64,000 nt of DNA from Clostridium cibarium (GTDB lineage Bacteria; Bacillota; Clostridia; Clostridiales; Clostridiaceae), in contig NZ_JACSRA010000011.1 of the NCBI RefSeq assembly GCF_014836335.1, positions 62,001 through 126,000 on the forward strand, written 5' to 3'. The translations under genes and the position numbers were made by a program. A model generated the notes under the pieces. It searched no databases, was not told where the DNA came from, and worked only from the letters and a program-made list of their open reading frames with translations. The stretch's first letter is position 1, and each line of letters opens with the position of its first letter. Positions 61,730 through 64,000 of the stretch are shown in pieces.

Positions 61730-62755
61730 TCACTTTATAAACATAGCATCTCCAAAGGAGAAGAATCTATATCTTTCTTTTACTGCTTCTTCATAGGCAT
61801 TCATTACATGTTCCCTTCCTGCAAGAGTGGAAACTAACATAATAAGAGTTGATTCTGGTAAATGGAAGTTTGTTATAAGATTATCTACAACCTTAAACTT
61901 ATATCCAGGATAGATAAATATATTTGTCCATCCACTTTGTTCCTTTACAAATCCATTTTCATCACCTATAGTTTCTAAGGTTCTTGTAGAAGTAGTTCCT
62001 ACAGAAATAATCCTATTACCTCTTCTTTTTGTTTCATTGATGATTTCTGCTGTTTCCTTAGACAATGTATAAAATTCTGAATGCATATCATGATCTTCAA
62101 TAGTTTCTACCTTTACAGGTCTAAAAGTCCCAAGTCCCACATGCAAAGTTACATATGTTATATTTATACCTTTATCTTCTATCTTCTTTAATAATTCCTT
62201 TGTAAAGTGTAAGCCAGCTGTAGGCGCCGCTGCTGAACCTTCTTCCTTTGAATAAACTGTCTGATATCTTTCCTTATCTTCTAGTCTTTCATGAATATAT
62301 GGTGGAAGTGGCATTTCCCCAAGGGAATCTAATACTTCTTCAAAGATACCTTCATATTCAAATTCAATAATTCTATTACCATTTTCTAAAACTTCAATAA
62401 CTTCTGCCTTAAGCTTTCCTTCTCCAAAGGTAAATCTTCTTCCAACCCTTGCACTTTTACCAGGCTTAGCTAAAGACTCCCACTTGTCTCCTTCTATTCT
62501 CTTTAATAAAAGGAATTCTATCTTCCCACCTGTATTTTCCTTTTCTCCAATAAGTCTTGCTGGCATAACTCTAGTATTATTCAATACTAAGGTATCACCC
62601 TTTTCAAGGTAATCTATAATATCATAAAACTTTTTATGTTCTATCTCTCCAGTATTCTTATCTAAAACCATTAATCTTGACTGATCTCTCTTTTCTAGAG
62701 GGTGTTGTGCTATAAGCTCCTCTGGAAGATGGAAATCAAAATCAGTTACCTTCAT
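61730..62755 (-). CDS. queA: S-adenosylmethionine:tRNA ribosyltransferase-isomerase
   Basis: The 341-residue enzyme adds the epoxycyclopentanediol part of queuosine to preQ1-t[51 protein letters not shown] and [19 protein letters not shown] are all characteristic. The full length matches the family. AGGAG lies rather far (13 bases) before ATG. It sits between ruvB and tgt. Confidence 0.97.
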   Translation of the reverse strand: MKVTDFDFHLPEELIAQHPLEKRDQSRLMVLDKNTGEIEHKKFYDIIDYLEKGDTLVLNNTRVMPARLIGEKENTGGKIEFLLLKRIEGDKWESLAKPGKSARVGRRFTFGEGKLKAEVIEVLENGNRIIEFEYEGIFEEVLDSLGEMPLPPYIHERLEDKERYQTVYSKEEGSAAAPTAGLHFTKELLKKIEDKGINITYVTLHVGLGTFRPVKVETIEDHDMHSEFYTLSKETAEIINETKRRGNRIISVGTTSTRTLETIGDENGFVKEQSGWTNIFIYPGYKFKVVDNLITNFHLPESTLIMLVSTLAGREHVMNAYEEAVKERYRFFSFGDAMFIK

Positions 62756-62775
62756 TATATCTTCACGTCTCCTAA

Positions 62776-63807
62776 CTACTTAAAAAAACTTCCTTGTTCT
62801 CCATTATTTTTTTTCTTCTTCATATCTCTACCTAAATGCTTATAGGCTTTCTCTGAAGCAACCCTTCCCCTTGGAGTTCTAATTATATACCCTCCTTGAA
62901 GAAGATATGGTTCATATACATCTTCAAGAGTTCCAAGCTCTTCACCTATAAAATATGATAATGTTTCTATACCTACAGGACCTCCATTAAAGTTATCTAT
63001 AATAGCTTCTAATATCTTATTATCTACTCTATCAAAGCCTTTATCATCAACTTCTAGAAGCTCCAATGCTTTTCTTGCTTCATTTAAGCTAATTAATCCT
63101 TCTGAATATACTTCGGAATAATCTCTTACCCTTTTAAGAAGCCTATTTGCTATTCTTGGAGTCCCTCTTGACCTTCTTGCAATTTCAATAGCCCCTTCTT
63201 CTGTTATGTTACATCCAAGCACTATGGCACTTCTAACAACTATTTCTTTAAGCTGCTCAACTGTATAATATTCCATAGCACACATAACTCCAAATCTGTC
63301 TCTAAGAGGTGCTGTTAACATTCCTATTCTAGTAGTTGCACCTATTAAAGTAAAGGCTGGAAGATCTAATCTTATGGATTTTGCCGCTGCACCTTTTCCT
63401 ATAACTATATCTAATGCATAATCTTCCATAGCAGGATAAAGTATTTCCTCTACACTTCTATTAAGTCTATGTATCTCATCTATAAATAAGACATCGTTAT
63501 CTTTAAGGGTTGTTAAAATAGCTGCTAAATCTCCAGCTCTCTCTATGGCAGGCCCTGAAGTTACCTTTAAATCTCCACCCATCTCCTTAGCTATGATATT
63601 AGCTAAAGTTGTTTTACCAAGTCCTGGTGGTCCATATAAAAGCACATGGTCTAGTGCCTCTTCTCTTTTTTGTGCAGCCTTAATAAAGATATCTAGTCTT
63701 TCCTTTACTTTGTCCTGTCCTATATATTCACTAATCTTTTGAGGTCTTAAACTTAATTCTCCATTAGAATCCTCCTCTATTTCTCTAGAAGTAATGATTC
63801 TTTCCAT
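62776..63807 (-). CDS. ruvB: Holliday junction branch migration ATPase RuvB
   Basis: The 343-residue AAA+ motor shows Walker [15 protein letters not shown], Walker [13 protein letters not shown], sensor 1 [10 protein letters not shown], the arginine finger region LRDRFG and a winged-helix end with [17 protein letters not shown]. With RuvA it drives branch migration of Holliday junctions. AGGAGGTTATATTTT precedes ATG, and ruvA lies just upstream. Confidence 0.98.
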   Translation of the reverse strand: MERIITSREIEEDSNGELSLRPQKISEYIGQDKVKERLDIFIKAAQKREEALDHVLLYGPPGLGKTTLANIIAKEMGGDLKVTSGPAIERAGDLAAILTTLKDNDVLFIDEIHRLNRSVEEILYPAMEDYALDIVIGKGAAAKSIRLDLPAFTLIGATTRIGMLTAPLRDRFGVMCAMEYYTVEQLKEIVVRSAIVLGCNITEEGAIEIARRSRGTPRIANRLLKRVRDYSEVYSEGLISLNEARKALELLEVDDKGFDRVDNKILEAIIDNFNGGPVGIETLSYFIGEELGTLEDVYEPYLLQGGYIIRTPRGRVASEKAYKHLGRDMKKKKNNGEQGSFFK

Positions 63808-63820
63808 AAAATATAACCTC

Positions 63821-64000
63821 CTATCCCATTAATATCTTTAAACAGTTCTTAATAATGTTCTCTACTGTATCTTCTTTATTTGCCTTACTTATAGCAGCCT
63901 CAGCTTCTTTTTCGCTATAGCCTAAAGCAAGCAATGCTCCTAGAACTTCACTTAAGTTTGCTCTATATTCTATATCGCTATCTAAGTCCATGTTAGTTCC
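63821..64000 (-). CDS. ruvA: RuvA, C-terminal part (cut by window edge)
   Basis: The last about 59 codons read [20 protein letters not shown] and [12 protein letters not shown] before TAG at 63821-63823. This is the flexible linker and domain III of RuvA, which contacts RuvB. The N-terminal domains lie beyond the window. It ends 13 bases before ruvB. Confidence 0.9.
   Translation of the reverse strand, partial: GTNMDLDSDIEYRANLSEVLGALLALGYSEKEAEAAISKANKEDTVENIIKNCLKILMG

Noticed and set aside
1..64000. CRISPR arrays, rRNA genes and complete insertion sequences
   Set aside because: No regularly spaced direct repeats, no rRNA gene and no transposase were seen on either strand.

Overview
The window is very AT-rich, with strong AGGAGG-type ribosome binding sites and Rho-independent terminators. 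It carries spore-coat-like genes, a lipoteichoic acid synthase, HemZ and a thioredoxin system whose reductase lacks NADPH motifs. Together these point to a Gram-positive anaerobic spore former, most likely Clostridium sensu stricto (cluster I). The species cannot be fixed from the sequence alone.

Region 1 (about 1-22.8 kb) is accessory DNA. It holds many short, mostly single-gene units on both strands: secreted or lipoprotein orphans, a secretory-type phospholipase A2, a beta/gamma-crystallin (clostrillin-like), a tyrosinase, a dockerin plus leucine-rich-repeat protein, a GT1 glycosyltransferase, an extra RemA-like protein, two SH3-like secreted paralogs and a paralog pair of which one copy is frameshifted. 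Between them lie gene wrecks: a phage terminase, a zinc-ribbon protein and a tyrosine recombinase C-terminus. Several families of near-identical 3' hairpins and a 17-bp motif recur through the region. It ends at a tRNA-Glu(CUC) gene with the integrase remnant beside it, which suggests a decayed integrated island. The other end is not visible.

Region 2 (22.8-48.9 kb) is mixed housekeeping. It contains an alpha/beta hydrolase, trxA plus a ferredoxin-type flavin thioredoxin reductase behind a CsoR/CstR-like palindrome, LtaS, a DMT permease, a HisJ-type phosphatase, and amtB-glnK behind a terminator that overlaps an ANTAR-type hexaloop hairpin. It continues with a PAS-GGDEF protein, a split permease pair, homoserine dehydrogenase, an AI-2E family protein, a ZIP transporter, two spore-coat-like proteins and a SUV3-like RNA helicase. 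A patatin, DUF5685 and J-like protein operon, a YhgE/Pip protein with palindromic operators, a coiled-coil gene pair and a SanA/YdcF protein complete it.

Region 3 (48.9-64 kb) is a conserved run on the minus strand. In transcription order it reads ruvA (partial), ruvB, queA, tgt, yajC, a YrzE/TIGR04086 protein, secD, secF, a shortened RecJ-like protein with lost metal ligands, apt, relA, dtd, an MBL-fold hydrolase, hemZ and aspS. It covers Holliday junction resolution, queuosine synthesis, Sec export, purine salvage, the stringent response and tRNA quality control or charging.
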